The notes beneath the pieces were generated by a model. That model saw only the letters and a list, made by a program, of their open reading frames with translations. It was not told where the DNA came from and ran no database searches. Below, one piece after another: positions 16,990 to 26,456 of a stretch of DNA of 64,000 nt. The position numbers and the translations under genes are program-made. The stretch's first letter is position 1; the number at the start of each line of letters is the position of its first letter. Source of the DNA: Novosphingobium sp. 32-60-15 (GTDB lineage: Bacteria > Pseudomonadota > Alphaproteobacteria > Sphingomonadales > Sphingomonadaceae); the NCBI RefSeq assembly GCF_002280675.1, contig NZ_NCEN01000008.1, positions 62,001 to 126,000 on the forward strand. Reading direction: 5' to 3'.

Positions 16990-18630
16990 ATGGAATCTGC
17001 TCTCAAACGCTCAGGGCTTTGGCTCGCAGGGCTTCTCATCGCCGTACTCGCCTGCGCTGCCGCAGTCGATACAGGCTTCGCTATCCACATGGGCATTGTC
17101 GGCCTAGCCTGCATCATCGGGCTGATCGTCACTTTGCGCGGGCTTGATCTGTCCCGCGCCATCCTTTCGCCCGATCAAGGGAGATATGACGATGACGTGA
17201 TCCGCTGGGGTGTCATCGCCACGGTGTTCTGGGGCATGGCCGGGTTCCTTGTGGGCCTGATCATCGCGCTGCAACTGGCATTGCCAGTGCTTAATCTGGG
17301 GCTGGAATGGACCGCATTCGGCCGGTTACGCCCGCTGCACACATCTGCTGTCATCTTCGCATTTGGAGGCAACGCGCTGATCGCCACGTCGTTCTACGTC
17401 GTGCAGCGTACTTGCCGGGCGAGGCTGGCCTTCCCCGGCCTCGCCCGTTTCGTGTTTTGGGGATACCAGCTGTTCATCGTGCTGGCCGCCACCGGCTATC
17501 TGCTGGGCATCACGCAAGCCAAGGAATACGCCGAGCCTGAATGGTACGTCGATATCTGGCTGACCATCGTTTGGGTCGCTTATCTGGCGGTCTTTGTCGG
17601 CACGATCATCAAGCGGACCGAGCCGCATATCTATGTGGCAAACTGGTTCTACCTCTCGTTCATCATAACCGTGGCGATGCTGCACATCGTCAATAACCTG
17701 AACTGGCCCGTCAGCTTTGTCGGCAGCCGCAGCTTCCCGGTTTTCGCAGGCGTGCAGGGCGCGCTGGTGCAGTGGTGGTACGGCCATAATGCGGTCGGCT
17801 TCTTCCTCACCGCAGGTTTTCTGGCGATGATGTACTACTTCGTGCCCAAACAGGCCGAACGTCCGATCTTCTCCTATCGCTTGTCGATCATCCACTTCTG
17901 GGCGCTGATCTTCCTCTATATCTGGGCAGGTCCGCACCACCTTCACTACACCGCCTTGCCCGATTGGGCGCAGACGCTGGGCATGGTCTTCTCGGTCATG
18001 CTGTGGATGCCAAGCTGGGGCGGCATGATCAACGGCCTGATGACGCTAAACGGCGCATGGGACAAAGTCCGCACCGATCCGATCATCCGCATGATGGTGA
18101 TGGCGCTGGCGTTCTACGGGATGAGCACGTTCGAAGGCCCGATGATGTCGATCAAGTCGGTCAACAGCCTGTCGCACTATACCGATTGGACCATCGGCCA
18201 CGTTCATTCCGGCGCTTTGGGCTGGAACGGCATGATCACCTTTGCCTGCGTCTATTACATGGTGCCGCGTCTATGGGCCAAACCGCGCCTCTACAGCTTG
18301 CGCATGGTCAATTGGCACTTCTGGCTGGCCACTGTGGGCATCGTTTTCTACGCCTCGTCAATGTGGGTTGCCGGCATCACCCAGGGCCTGATGTGGCGCG
18401 AATATGGCGCTGACGGATATCTGGTGAACAGCTTTGCCGAAACCGTGCTTGCGCTGAAACCGATGTACTTCCTGCGCGCTTTTGGTGGCCTCTTGTTCCT
18501 CAGCGGTGCGGTGGTGATGACCGTCAACGTGTGGCGCACCATCCTTGGCCACCAGCGTGACGAGGCACCGATGCGCGATGCCGCCTTCGATCCCGCAAAG
18601 GATCGCCCGCTCGTCGCGGTTGCGGCCTGA
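16990..18630 (+). CDS. ccoN: cbb3-type cytochrome c oxidase subunit I
   Basis: Catalytic subunit of the high-affinity cbb3 terminal oxidase, which reduces oxygen under microaerobic conditions. The 546-residue protein has twelve or more membrane segments. Ligands are visible: His117 (RPLHTS) and His406 for the low-spin haem b, His266 (WWYGHNAVG) and His316-His317 (GPHHLHY) for CuB, and His404 (GHVHSGALG) for the high-spin haem. The ATG at 16990 follows GGAAGG, and an N-terminal extension ahead of the conserved core is usual in alphaproteobacterial CcoN. It is the first gene of the operon and is preceded by a perfect FNR box. Confidence 0.96.
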   Translation: MESALKRSGLWLAGLLIAVLACAAAVDTGFAIHMGIVGLACIIGLIVTLRGLDLSRAILSPDQGRYDDDVIRWGVIATVFWGMAGFLVGLIIALQLALPVLNLGLEWTAFGRLRPLHTSAVIFAFGGNALIATSFYVVQRTCRARLAFPGLARFVFWGYQLFIVLAATGYLLGITQAKEYAEPEWYVDIWLTIVWVAYLAVFVGTIIKRTEPHIYVANWFYLSFIITVAMLHIVNNLNWPVSFVGSRSFPVFAGVQGALVQWWYGHNAVGFFLTAGFLAMMYYFVPKQAERPIFSYRLSIIHFWALIFLYIWAGPHHLHYTALPDWAQTLGMVFSVMLWMPSWGGMINGLMTLNGAWDKVRTDPIIRMMVMALAFYGMSTFEGPMMSIKSVNSLSHYTDWTIGHVHSGALGWNGMITFACVYYMVPRLWAKPRLYSLRMVNWHFWLATVGIVFYASSMWVAGITQGLMWREYGADGYLVNSFAETVLALKPMYFLRAFGGLLFLSGAVVMTVNVWRTILGHQRDEAPMRDAAFDPAKDRPLVAVAA

Positions 18631-18655
18631 TCCAGATCTTTCCGGAGAAAATCCC

Positions 18656-19405
18656 ATGACCACAATCGTGGAACGCCACAAGAAACTGGAACGCAATGTC
18701 ACCCTGCTGGGCCTTGCTGCCTTTGCAGCGGTGACGGTGGGCGGCATCGTAGAGATCGCGCCGCTGTTCTGGATCGATAACACCATCGAAAAGGTGGAGG
18801 GCATGCGGCCTTACACCCCGCTCGAACAAGCCGGACGCGACATCTACATTCGCGAAGGCTGCTACAACTGCCACAGCCAGATGATCCGCCCGTTTCGCGA
18901 CGAGGTCGAACGCTATGGCCACTACAGCCTCGCGGCGGAATCGATGTACGACCATCCTTTCCAATGGGGATCAAAGCGCACCGGGCCTGATCTGGCGCGC
19001 GTCGGCAATCGCTATTCGGATGAATGGCATGTCCAGCATTTGAAAGATCCGCGCAGCCTGGTGCCGGAATCAATCATGCCGACATATGCCCATCTGGCCG
19101 AGCATGAGTTGAACGCAGGCGACATGACGGCGGAATTGCGCACGCTATATCAAGTGGGCGTGCCCTATTCGCCGGACGACATTGCCAAGGCCAATGACGA
19201 TCTGAAAGTTCAGGCACAGGCCGATGGCGATGCGACTGATCTGAAGAAGCGCTACCCCAAGGCACAGGCGCGCGATTTCGATGGCGATCCCAAGCGCCTG
19301 ACCGAAATGGATGCGCTGGTCGCCTATCTGCAAATGCTGGGCACGCTGGTCGATGTGAACGCCCCTGCCGCGCAAGAAGCGCTGGCGAAGGAGAAGGGCC
19401 GATGA
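18656..19405 (+). CDS. ccoO: cbb3-type cytochrome c oxidase subunit II (monohaem)
   Basis: Membrane-anchored monohaem cytochrome c subunit, 249 residues. One N-terminal membrane helix (about residues 15-40) is followed by the periplasmic haem domain with C69-x-x-C72-H73 (GCYNCHSQM) and a likely axial Met in ESIMPTY. It passes electrons towards CcoN. A GGAG ribosome binding site precedes the ATG at 18656. Its TGA overlaps the ccoQ start (ATGA). Confidence 0.96.
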   Translation: MTTIVERHKKLERNVTLLGLAAFAAVTVGGIVEIAPLFWIDNTIEKVEGMRPYTPLEQAGRDIYIREGCYNCHSQMIRPFRDEVERYGHYSLAAESMYDHPFQWGSKRTGPDLARVGNRYSDEWHVQHLKDPRSLVPESIMPTYAHLAEHELNAGDMTAELRTLYQVGVPYSPDDIAKANDDLKVQAQADGDATDLKKRYPKAQARDFDGDPKRLTEMDALVAYLQMLGTLVDVNAPAAQEALAKEKGR

Positions 19406-19572
19406 GCACGCACTCCACGTATGACCTGCTGCGGCATCTGGCCGACAGCTGGGGGCTGGTGATGATGACCGTCATCTTCCTTGGCCTTTGCGCATGGCCC
19501 TTCCGGCCCGGTGCACGGCCAATGAACCGCGATGCTGCCAATTCGATCTTCAAGGACGAAAGCGATGTCTAA
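19402..19572 (+). CDS. ccoQ: cbb3-type oxidase small subunit CcoQ
   Basis: A 56-residue single-span membrane protein between ccoO and ccoP. The start overlaps the ccoO stop (ATGA at 19402-19405) and the stop overlaps the ccoP start. It has the typical CcoQ layout: a short N-terminus ([17 protein letters not shown]), one membrane helix ([16 protein letters not shown]) and a short charged cytoplasmic tail. CcoQ stabilises the assembled oxidase. The call rests on place, size and topology. Confidence 0.9.
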   Translation: MSTHSTYDLLRHLADSWGLVMMTVIFLGLCAWPFRPGARPMNRDAANSIFKDESDV

Positions 19573-20494
19573 ACCACGTCTGGATGACGCAACCGGCGTC
19601 GAAACCGTTGGCCATGAATGGGATGGCATCGAAGAACTGAACAACCCCCTGCCGCGCTGGTGGCTGTGGTCGTTCTATGCCTGCATCGTCTTCGCAATCG
19701 GCTATAGCGTGGTCTATCCCGCTATTCCGATGCTCAACACTGCAACCGCAGGCACATTCGGCTGGTCCAGCCGGGGTGATCTGGACAAGGAAATGAAGGC
19801 TGAATCCTTGCGGACAGCAGCCATCCGCTCAGAACTCGATAAAGCCTCGATTGAACAGATTGCGACCGATCCCCGCCTGCGCCGTGCCGCAATTGATGGT
19901 GGCCGCGCTGCATTCAAGGTCAATTGCATCCAGTGCCACGGCAACGGCGCAGCGGGCAGCGCAGGCTATCCTAACCTCAATGACGATGATTGGCTGTGGG
20001 GCGGCGATTCTGCGGCCATTCATCAGACGCTGGTCAACGGCATTCGCCAGCCCGGCGATGACGCCACGCGGATGAGCATGATGCCAGCCTTCGGGCGCGA
20101 CGGCATCCTGACAGCACCCCAAGTACAGGATGTGGTCAGCCATGTTCGCCTGATTGCTGGCGAGGAAAAACCCAGCGCATCGGCGCAACGTGGTGCCGAA
20201 ATCTATACCGCCAATTGCGCGGTGTGCCACGGCGCGAATGGTGAAGGCAGCCGCGCAGTCGGTGCGCCAAAGCTTAGCGATGCGATCTGGCTTTATGGCG
20301 GTGATCGCAAGGCTCTGACGCAAACCATCACCAATGCCCGTTACGGCGTGATGCCATCGTGGGGTAACCGGCTTGATCCGGTAACCGTCAAGATGCTGGC
20401 AACATACGTCCATTCGCTGGGCGGCGGTGAAGCAGCGCCTGCTCCGGCAGCAGACCCAGCGGCACCCGTAGCACCCGCCACAGTAGCCCAATAA
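19565..20494 (+). CDS. ccoP: cbb3-type cytochrome c oxidase subunit III (dihaem)
   Basis: Dihaem cytochrome c subunit of the cbb3 oxidase, 309 residues. The N-terminal family signature VGHEWDGIEELNNPLPRWW (about 15-33) leads into one membrane helix (about 34-55). Two haem c motifs follow: C121-IQ-C124-H125 and C218-AV-C221-H222, each with a later Met (SMMPAFG and GVMPSWG) as likely axial ligand. The C-terminus is an Ala/Pro-rich tail. The ATG at 19565 overlaps the end of ccoQ. The gene for the assembly factor CcoG follows after 22 bases. Confidence 0.96.
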   Translation: MSKPRLDDATGVETVGHEWDGIEELNNPLPRWWLWSFYACIVFAIGYSVVYPAIPMLNTATAGTFGWSSRGDLDKEMKAESLRTAAIRSELDKASIEQIATDPRLRRAAIDGGRAAFKVNCIQCHGNGAAGSAGYPNLNDDDWLWGGDSAAIHQTLVNGIRQPGDDATRMSMMPAFGRDGILTAPQVQDVVSHVRLIAGEEKPSASAQRGAEIYTANCAVCHGANGEGSRAVGAPKLSDAIWLYGGDRKALTQTITNARYGVMPSWGNRLDPVTVKMLATYVHSLGGGEAAPAPAADPAAPVAPATVAQ

Positions 20495-20516
20495 ACCGAA
20501 AACAGGACACACGGCC

Positions 20517-21986
20517 ATGAACGCGCACGATCCCAAAATGAGCGCGGACCACTCCAACGAAATCGGCATGTACGAAAAACGTAAGGCCGTTTTCCCCAAG
20601 GCCATTGATGGCGCGTTCCGGCGCTTCAAGTGGCTGGTCATGGCCGTGTGTCTGGCAATCTACTGGGGCACCCCGTGGATCCGCTGGGATCGCGGGTCTT
20701 ATGCTCCCGATCAGGCGGTGTTGATCGATATGGCGAACCGCCGGTTCTTCATGTTCAACATCGAAATCTGGCCGCACGAATTTTACTTTGTGGCAGGTCT
20801 GCTAATTATGGCGGGGATCGGCCTGTTCCTCGTTACCAGCGTGGTCGGGCGCGCATGGTGCGGTTATGCCTGCCCGCAAACGGTATGGACCGATCTGTTC
20901 CAGCACGTTGACCGGCTGATCGATGGCGATCGCAACGCCCAATTGCGGCTGCAAAAGGCTCCATGGGGACCGGCCAAGATCGCACGGCGCGGTCTGAAGT
21001 GGGGCATTTACCTTGGGATCAGCTTCGCCACAGGCGGCGCTTGGATTTTCTACTTCGCCGATGCGCCTACCCTGCAGTACGAATTCTGGACCGGCACGGC
21101 GGCGCCTGTCGCTTATGCCACCACTTTTGTGCTGACGATGACGACGTTCATTTTCGGCGGCTTCATGCGCGAACAAGTTTGCATTTACATGTGCCCTTGG
21201 CCGCGCATCCAGACCGCGATGCTCGATGAAAAGTCGTTGCTCGTCACATATAAAGACTGGCGCGGCGAACCGCGTGGTTCGGTCAAGTCGGCGCTCAAGG
21301 CCGCCACCCCGCTGGGTGATTGCATTGATTGCATGCAATGCGTGGCCGTGTGCCCCACCGGTATCGATATCCGCGAAGGGCCGCAAATCGGCTGCATCAC
21401 TTGCGCATTGTGCATTGATGCTTGCGACAAGGCGATGGCTGATGTCGGACGTCCGCGCGGTCTGATCGATTACTGTACGCTGGACGATGCGGAGCGCGAA
21501 AAGCGCGGCGAAACTTCCGTGCCGATTTTGAAGACAGTCTTCCGCCCGCGCACGCTGGTCTACCTCGGCGTATGGTCGGGCATCGGCCTCGCGCTGCTGT
21601 TCGCCCTGGGCCAGCGTGAGCGCATGGACATCTCCATCGCCAAGGATCGCAACCCCGAATACGTCACCCTGTCCGACGGCTCGGTGCGCAATGCCTACAC
21701 GCTTAAGCTGCGGAACATGGAATCGCGTCCGCGCACATTCCGCATCGAACTGCGCGGGCTGGATAACGGCACGATCTATACTGACGAGATGGATTCCACC
21801 GCTGCACGCCGCCAATTGACCGTCGAAGTGCCCTCAGACACCACCAAACCGGTCCGTGTCTATGCCCTCGTCCCCCGTGGTAGCGCGCCTGCCGAATTTG
21901 CTCTCGTCCTTGTCGCGACCGACAAGGAAGGCGGCACAGACATCAGCGAAACGACCTTCACCACAGCACAAGGAAACGGCCAATGA
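20517..21986 (+). CDS. ccoG: Cytochrome oxidase assembly iron-sulfur protein CcoG (RdxA/FixG)
   Basis: Membrane-bound polyferredoxin needed for cbb3 oxidase maturation, reported in other bacteria to reduce copper for the CuB site. The 489-residue protein has about five membrane segments, a WCGYACPQTVW motif near residues 117-127, and a cytoplasmic domain with two ferredoxin-type cysteine clusters (CIDCMQCVAVCP and CITCALCIDAC, about 267-305). The C-terminal 120 residues form a periplasmic Ig-like domain. Its stop overlaps the ccoH start. It is the first of four assembly genes in the usual GHIS order. Confidence 0.95.
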   Translation: MNAHDPKMSADHSNEIGMYEKRKAVFPKAIDGAFRRFKWLVMAVCLAIYWGTPWIRWDRGSYAPDQAVLIDMANRRFFMFNIEIWPHEFYFVAGLLIMAGIGLFLVTSVVGRAWCGYACPQTVWTDLFQHVDRLIDGDRNAQLRLQKAPWGPAKIARRGLKWGIYLGISFATGGAWIFYFADAPTLQYEFWTGTAAPVAYATTFVLTMTTFIFGGFMREQVCIYMCPWPRIQTAMLDEKSLLVTYKDWRGEPRGSVKSALKAATPLGDCIDCMQCVAVCPTGIDIREGPQIGCITCALCIDACDKAMADVGRPRGLIDYCTLDDAEREKRGETSVPILKTVFRPRTLVYLGVWSGIGLALLFALGQRERMDISIAKDRNPEYVTLSDGSVRNAYTLKLRNMESRPRTFRIELRGLDNGTIYTDEMDSTAARRQLTVEVPSDTTKPVRVYALVPRGSAPAEFALVLVATDKEGGTDISETTFTTAQGNGQ

Positions 21987-22450
21987 TCCCGCCACGCCGC
22001 ATCCGCACTTTCACCGGCTGGCATATGGCACTGATTCTCATCAGTTTCTTTGCCGTTGTCGTGGGCGTAAACCTCCTGATGGCGCGCTTCGCCTCGTCCA
22101 CCTTCGGCGGGGTCGTGGTTGAAAACTCCTACGTCGCCAGCCAGCAATTCAACGGCTGGTTGAAGCAGGCCAGCGCCGAACAGGCGCTTGGCTGGAAAGG
22201 CGCGATTGCCCGCGATGATGAGGGACGCGCAACGCTGCAACTGCTTGATAAGGATAGTAAACCAATCTCCGCAGCCAAGGTAACCGCCGTGGCAGAGCAC
22301 CCTCTGGGCCGTCGCCCCACAACCGCTTTGGTCCTGCACGAAACCCGCCCCGGCACTTATGCCGCGCCTTTGGAAGTAGGCCGCTGGCGCCTGCGCATCA
22401 CGGTCGAGGCCCAGGGCAAGGCATGGCGCACGATGGGCGAAGTGCTATGA
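21983..22450 (+). CDS. ccoH: cbb3 oxidase assembly protein CcoH (FixH)
   Basis: A 155-residue FixH family protein with one N-terminal membrane helix (about residues 14-35, WHMALILISFFAVVVGVNL) and a periplasmic domain ending in a beta-rich segment (RWRLRITVEAQG). FixH proteins associate with the cbb3 oxidase during assembly. The start overlaps the ccoG stop by four bases and the stop overlaps ccoI (ATGA), so translation is coupled across ccoG-H-I. Confidence 0.92.
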   Translation: MIPPRRIRTFTGWHMALILISFFAVVVGVNLLMARFASSTFGGVVVENSYVASQQFNGWLKQASAEQALGWKGAIARDDEGRATLQLLDKDSKPISAAKVTAVAEHPLGRRPTTALVLHETRPGTYAAPLEVGRWRLRITVEAQGKAWRTMGEVL

Positions 22451-24570
22451 GCGTCGTCGCCTTCAAAAAGCCTGAGATAACAGCGCCTATCCACACCATA
22501 TTGGCCGTCCCCACCATGCACTGCGCCGGATGCATGGGCAAAGTCGAACGCGCGTTCGGCAAGGTAGAAGGCGTCCATTCCGCCCGCACCAACCTGACCG
22601 CCCGCACCGTCAAAGTCGTTCACGAACCTTACGTAGAAATGCCAGCACTGGTCGCCGCACTCGCCGCTACCGGCTTCGAAGCCCAGGTGCGCGAGCCCGA
22701 GGCAGAGCCTGTATCGGCAGTAAAGCCCTTGCTCGCGCCGCTGGGCGTTGCGGCATTTGCCTGCATGAACGTGATGCTGATGTCTGTCAGCGTCTGGTCG
22801 GGCGCGGATGGCACAATGCGGTCGCTATTCCATTGGGTTTCCGCGCTGATCGGCGTTCCCGCCATCGTTTATGCTGGCCGCCCGTTCTTCGCCTCGGCGC
22901 TCAAGGTTTTGCGCCATGGCAAGACCAATATGGACGTGCCGATCTCTATCGGCGTCACTATCGCCACCGGCCTGTCGTTCTATGAAACGCTGACCGGCGG
23001 GGCTGAAGCGTGGTTTGATGGCGTGCTGATGCTGCTGATGTTCCTGCTCGCGGGGCGTGTGCTGGATGCCATGATGCGGGATCGTGCGCGGTCGGGCGTC
23101 GATGCGCTGCTGCGGCAGGCCGCAACCGGCGCGATGGTGATCGAGGCTGATGGCGCTACCCGTTGGATTGATGCAAAATCCCTGCTTCCCGGCATGCTGA
23201 TGCGCGTGGCCGCTGGTGAACGGCTGGCCGCCGATGGGGAAGTTCTGCGCGGAAACACCCGCTTTGACCAATCGCTGCTTACGGGTGAAAGCGAGCCGGT
23301 AAAGGCAGGGCCTGGCGCGCTGGTCCATGCAGGCACGCTTAACGCCGATGTGCCGGTCGATGTGCGCGTCACCGCCACGGGACAGGACACCGCGCTGTCC
23401 GAAATCGCGCGACTGATGGAAGTTGCCGGACAATCGCGCTCGAAATACGTGCGGATCGCGGATCGCGCATCCCGGCTCTATGCGCCTGCGGTGCATACGT
23501 TGGCGGCGGTGACTTTTGCCGGATGGATGCTGGCAGGGGCTGGGGTCTACCATTCGCTCGTCATCGCCATCGCCGTACTGATCATCACGTGCCCTTGCGC
23601 GCTCGGCCTTGCCGTGCCTGTGGCGCAAGTCGTGGCGGCAGGCGCGCTGATGAAGCGCGGCGTGCTGGTCAAAGACGGTTCGGCGCTGGAGCGCATGGCT
23701 GAAGTTGATCGGCTGCTGCTCGATAAAACCGGCACGTTAACGCTTGGCCGACCAGTGCCCGATGAAGTTACGCTTGGCGCACTCTCCGATGCAGAGGCCT
23801 CGGTCGCGCTCGCCCTTGCCAGCCACAGCCGCCATCCCCTGTCGCAGGGTCTGGTCCAGGCGCTTGGCGGGAGGCGCGCGCGCGCAGCCGAACTGGAAGG
23901 CGTGCGCGAAGATGCCGGTGAAGGAGTCAGCGCGCGTTGGAACGGCATTCCTGTAGCACTCGGTCGCCCCGCATCGGCACAGGGTATGGCCACAGCGCTG
24001 CGCATTGATGGCAGCCCCGTTCGCGTCATAACGTTTGCTGATCGGCTGCGTCCCGACGCCGAAGCTGCATTGGCGCAATTGGCCGCGATGAAAATCGAAG
24101 CATCCATCCTTTCGGGTGACTCTGTCAGCGCAGTGGGCACGATTGCGCGGATCACAGGCCTTACCGCCCAAGCCGCAGCATCGCCCGCTGAAAAGCAGGA
24201 AGCCATTGAACGTCTGCAACACGCTGGCCGGAATGTGATGATGGCGGGCGATGGCTTGAACGATGGCCCTGCGCTTGCTGCGGCCAACGCATCCATCGCG
24301 CCGGGCACAGCCAGCGATGTGGGACGGCAAGCCGCAGACATGGTGTTTACCGGTGAATCGCTCCTCGCCATCCCCCGCGCCATCCGCGTATCGCGCGCCA
24401 CCATGCGCGTGGTCCGCCAGAACTTTGTGCTGGCGATCGGATACAACATTCTGGCCGTGCCTTTGGCGATTGCCGGTTTTGTAACGCCATTGGTTGCTGC
24501 CATCGCCATGTCGACCAGTTCGCTGATCGTCGTTGCCAATTCTTTGCGCCTTTCAGGAGAAGCCAGATGA
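22447..24570 (+). CDS. ccoI: Copper-exporting P1B-type ATPase CcoI (FixI)
   Basis: Heavy-metal P-type ATPase that supplies copper for the cbb3 CuB centre. The 707-residue protein has a heavy-metal-associated domain with C26-AG-C29, eight membrane segments, the actuator loop LLTGESEPV, the transport motif C382-P-C384, the phosphorylation site D426-KTGTLT and the hinge MAGDGLNDGPAL. I take the ATG at 22447 overlapping the ccoH stop, rather than an upstream in-frame ATG inside ccoH. Its stop overlaps ccoS. Confidence 0.96.
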   Translation: MSVVAFKKPEITAPIHTILAVPTMHCAGCMGKVERAFGKVEGVHSARTNLTARTVKVVHEPYVEMPALVAALAATGFEAQVREPEAEPVSAVKPLLAPLGVAAFACMNVMLMSVSVWSGADGTMRSLFHWVSALIGVPAIVYAGRPFFASALKVLRHGKTNMDVPISIGVTIATGLSFYETLTGGAEAWFDGVLMLLMFLLAGRVLDAMMRDRARSGVDALLRQAATGAMVIEADGATRWIDAKSLLPGMLMRVAAGERLAADGEVLRGNTRFDQSLLTGESEPVKAGPGALVHAGTLNADVPVDVRVTATGQDTALSEIARLMEVAGQSRSKYVRIADRASRLYAPAVHTLAAVTFAGWMLAGAGVYHSLVIAIAVLIITCPCALGLAVPVAQVVAAGALMKRGVLVKDGSALERMAEVDRLLLDKTGTLTLGRPVPDEVTLGALSDAEASVALALASHSRHPLSQGLVQALGGRRARAAELEGVREDAGEGVSARWNGIPVALGRPASAQGMATALRIDGSPVRVITFADRLRPDAEAALAQLAAMKIEASILSGDSVSAVGTIARITGLTAQAAASPAEKQEAIERLQHAGRNVMMAGDGLNDGPALAAANASIAPGTASDVGRQAADMVFTGESLLAIPRAIRVSRATMRVVRQNFVLAIGYNILAVPLAIAGFVTPLVAAIAMSTSSLIVVANSLRLSGEAR

Positions 24571-24716
24571 ACAGCATTGCGATCATGCTGCCGATAGCGC
24601 TGGGGATGGGCCTGTTCGGATTGGCTGCGTTTTTCTGGGCTCTGAAACGTGGGCAATTCGGCGATTTGGACGGTGCTGCAGCGCGCATCCTGATCGAAGA
24701 GGATGACGAGCTATGA
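24567..24716 (+). CDS. ccoS: cbb3 oxidase maturation protein CcoS
   Basis: A 49-residue protein of the CcoS family, required for cofactor insertion into cbb3 oxidase. It has one N-terminal membrane helix (AIMLPIALGMGLFGLAAFFWAL) followed by the family-typical KRGQFGDLDGAAARIL and an acidic end. The start overlaps ccoI (ATGA at 24567-24570) and the stop overlaps the next small gene (ATGA at 24713-24716). Confidence 0.93.
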   Translation: MNSIAIMLPIALGMGLFGLAAFFWALKRGQFGDLDGAAARILIEEDDEL

Positions 24717-25006
24717 GCCGCTTGCTCAAACTGCTCGCTCCGCTGGCGATACTCCAGATGGCCAGCCCCGCGCCTGCGCAAGCCTCGTTCATGATGGTGC
24801 CATCATGCGGCGGAGCAGGTGGCATGGTGCCCATCCGCATCCCCGGAAAAAGAGACGGCAATACCAATCAGCCCTGCTGCAAAGTTTGTCATATCTCAAT
24901 GCGCAAGCGTTTTGCCGCCGATATCTGTTGCGATGACAGTGATAGGGAAGACGACAATGACGGCTTTGGGGAATGGAGCGACGACGACAGCGAAGACGTC
25001 ACGTGA
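24713..25006 (+). CDS. Small exported cysteine-rich protein with a CXXCH motif, unknown function
   Basis: Unrecognised 97-residue protein locked into the oxidase operon: its ATG overlaps the ccoS stop and its end overlaps hemN by 50 bases in another frame. It has a signal peptide (SRLLKLLAPLAILQMASPAPAQA, cleavage near residue 24). The mature part holds six cysteines: Cys32, the pair Cys55-Cys56, Cys59, and the pair Cys72-Cys73. Cys56-Lys-Val-Cys59-His60 fits the c-type haem attachment motif, with Met63 nearby as a possible ligand. A strongly acidic tail of about 20 residues follows. It could be a mini cytochrome, a copper or other metal carrier, or a disulfide-stabilised protein. Context suggests a role in cbb3 oxidase maturation or electron transfer. 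The gene is real on coupling and signal peptide; the function is open. Confidence 0.72.
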   Translation: MSRLLKLLAPLAILQMASPAPAQASFMMVPSCGGAGGMVPIRIPGKRDGNTNQPCCKVCHISMRKRFAADICCDDSDREDDNDGFGEWSDDDSEDVT

Positions 25007-26345
25007 AGGCGATAACCTGACCGAAACCTTTGCCGAATGGGCCTATTATCCCGAACTGCTGGAACGCCCGGTTCCGCGTTACACCAGCTATCCTACCGCT
25101 GCAGAATTCGTCGACGAAAGCTTTGAAGAACGCCAGCGCGCCGCATTGCAAGCCATGCGCGGAAACGTCTCGCTTTATCTCCACATCCCCTATTGTCAGG
25201 AAATCTGCTGGTACTGCGGCTGCAACACTGGTGCCGCGAACAAGGTTCAGCGTCTCACCGCCTATCTCGAAGCGTTACATCACGAAATTGAACTGGTTGC
25301 GCGCAATCTCCATCCCTCGGTCCACATAGCGCGTATAGCCTTTGGTGGGGGCAGCCCCAATGCGATCAAGCCGACAGATTTTGTGCGGTTGGTAGACAAG
25401 CTGACCCTCAATTTCCGCCTGTCGAACCCGGTGATCTCTATCGAACTTGATCCGCGCGGGCTGGCTGCCGATTGGTTCATGGCGGTGCGCGGCATTGGCG
25501 TGATCAAGGCCAGCCTTGGCGTGCAAACGCTCGATCCCAGGATCCAGGCCGCCATCGGGCGCGTCCAACCGCGCGAACATATTGAACGCGCCGTGGAAGG
25601 CCTGCGCAACGCGGGCGTGGCTTCGATCAACTTTGATTTGATGTACGGCCTGCCGTTCCAGGATGATGCGGTGCTGGCCGAGACACTGGACCAGTCAATC
25701 GCGATGGGTGCAGACCGGATCGCCCTGTTCGGTTACGCCCACGTGCCGCACATGATCCCGCGCCAAAAGCGCATCGATGCCAGCGAATTGCCCGATCAAC
25801 GCGCCCGCTTCCGCATGGCCGCCGAAGGCTATGCGCGCCTTACCACTGCGGGCTATGATGCGGTTGGCTTTGATCACTTTGCGCTGCCGGGTGATGACCT
25901 TGCGCTCGCTTCCAAGGCCGGCACATTGCGCCGCAATTTTCAAGGCTTTACCGAAGACCAGTCGTCCGTGATCATCGGCCTTGGCGCTTCGTCCATCAGC
26001 GAATTTCCCGAAGTGTTCGTGCAGAATGAAAAGAACGCCGGACGCTATCGGATGTTGGTTGGTGCAGACCAGTTGACCGGGCGCAAGGGCGTGGTGCGTA
26101 CCGCAGATGACCGTCGGCGCGGGGCCATCATCACCGATCTTCTGTGCCGGGGCAAAGCAACCATCGACGTTGATTTGCTGGCGATCAACCGCGACCGTCT
26201 GGAACCCTTCATCCAGCGCGGTCTTGCCAGGCTTGATGGCAATAGTCTTGAATTGCTGGCGGGCAATGAACCCTATGCGCGTTCAATCGCTGCTGTTTTT
26301 GATGCCTATCGTGGCGGAGAGAAGCAATTCAGCTCGGCCATTTGA
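24957..26345 (+). CDS. hemN: Oxygen-independent coproporphyrinogen III dehydrogenase
   Basis: Radical SAM enzyme that converts coproporphyrinogen III to protoporphyrinogen IX without oxygen. The 4Fe-4S motif is C80-QEI-C84-WY-C87-G-C89, preceded by YLHIPY. The start region contains the HemN-typical RPVPRYTSYPTA (about 37-48). The length of 462 residues is right. I choose ATG 24957, preceded by GGGAAG, which overlaps the upstream cysteine-rich gene by 50 bases. Its place at the end of an FNR-controlled oxidase operon couples haem supply at low oxygen with the haem-rich cbb3 oxidase. An oxygen-dependent counterpart (hemF) is at 33971-34834. Confidence 0.94.
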   Translation: MTALGNGATTTAKTSREGDNLTETFAEWAYYPELLERPVPRYTSYPTAAEFVDESFEERQRAALQAMRGNVSLYLHIPYCQEICWYCGCNTGAANKVQRLTAYLEALHHEIELVARNLHPSVHIARIAFGGGSPNAIKPTDFVRLVDKLTLNFRLSNPVISIELDPRGLAADWFMAVRGIGVIKASLGVQTLDPRIQAAIGRVQPREHIERAVEGLRNAGVASINFDLMYGLPFQDDAVLAETLDQSIAMGADRIALFGYAHVPHMIPRQKRIDASELPDQRARFRMAAEGYARLTTAGYDAVGFDHFALPGDDLALASKAGTLRRNFQGFTEDQSSVIIGLGASSISEFPEVFVQNEKNAGRYRMLVGADQLTGRKGVVRTADDRRRGAIITDLLCRGKATIDVDLLAINRDRLEPFIQRGLARLDGNSLELLAGNEPYARSIAAVFDAYRGGEKQFSSAI

Positions 26346-26456
26346 TCCAAGAATAGCTATGCATCCGCTCTTAGCAGGTGCACAATCTGTCTCACTCGCG
26401 TTAAGCCAGCATTCCAGCAGGGAATATGCGCTGAACGATTGCGCAAGGGAGACGCC

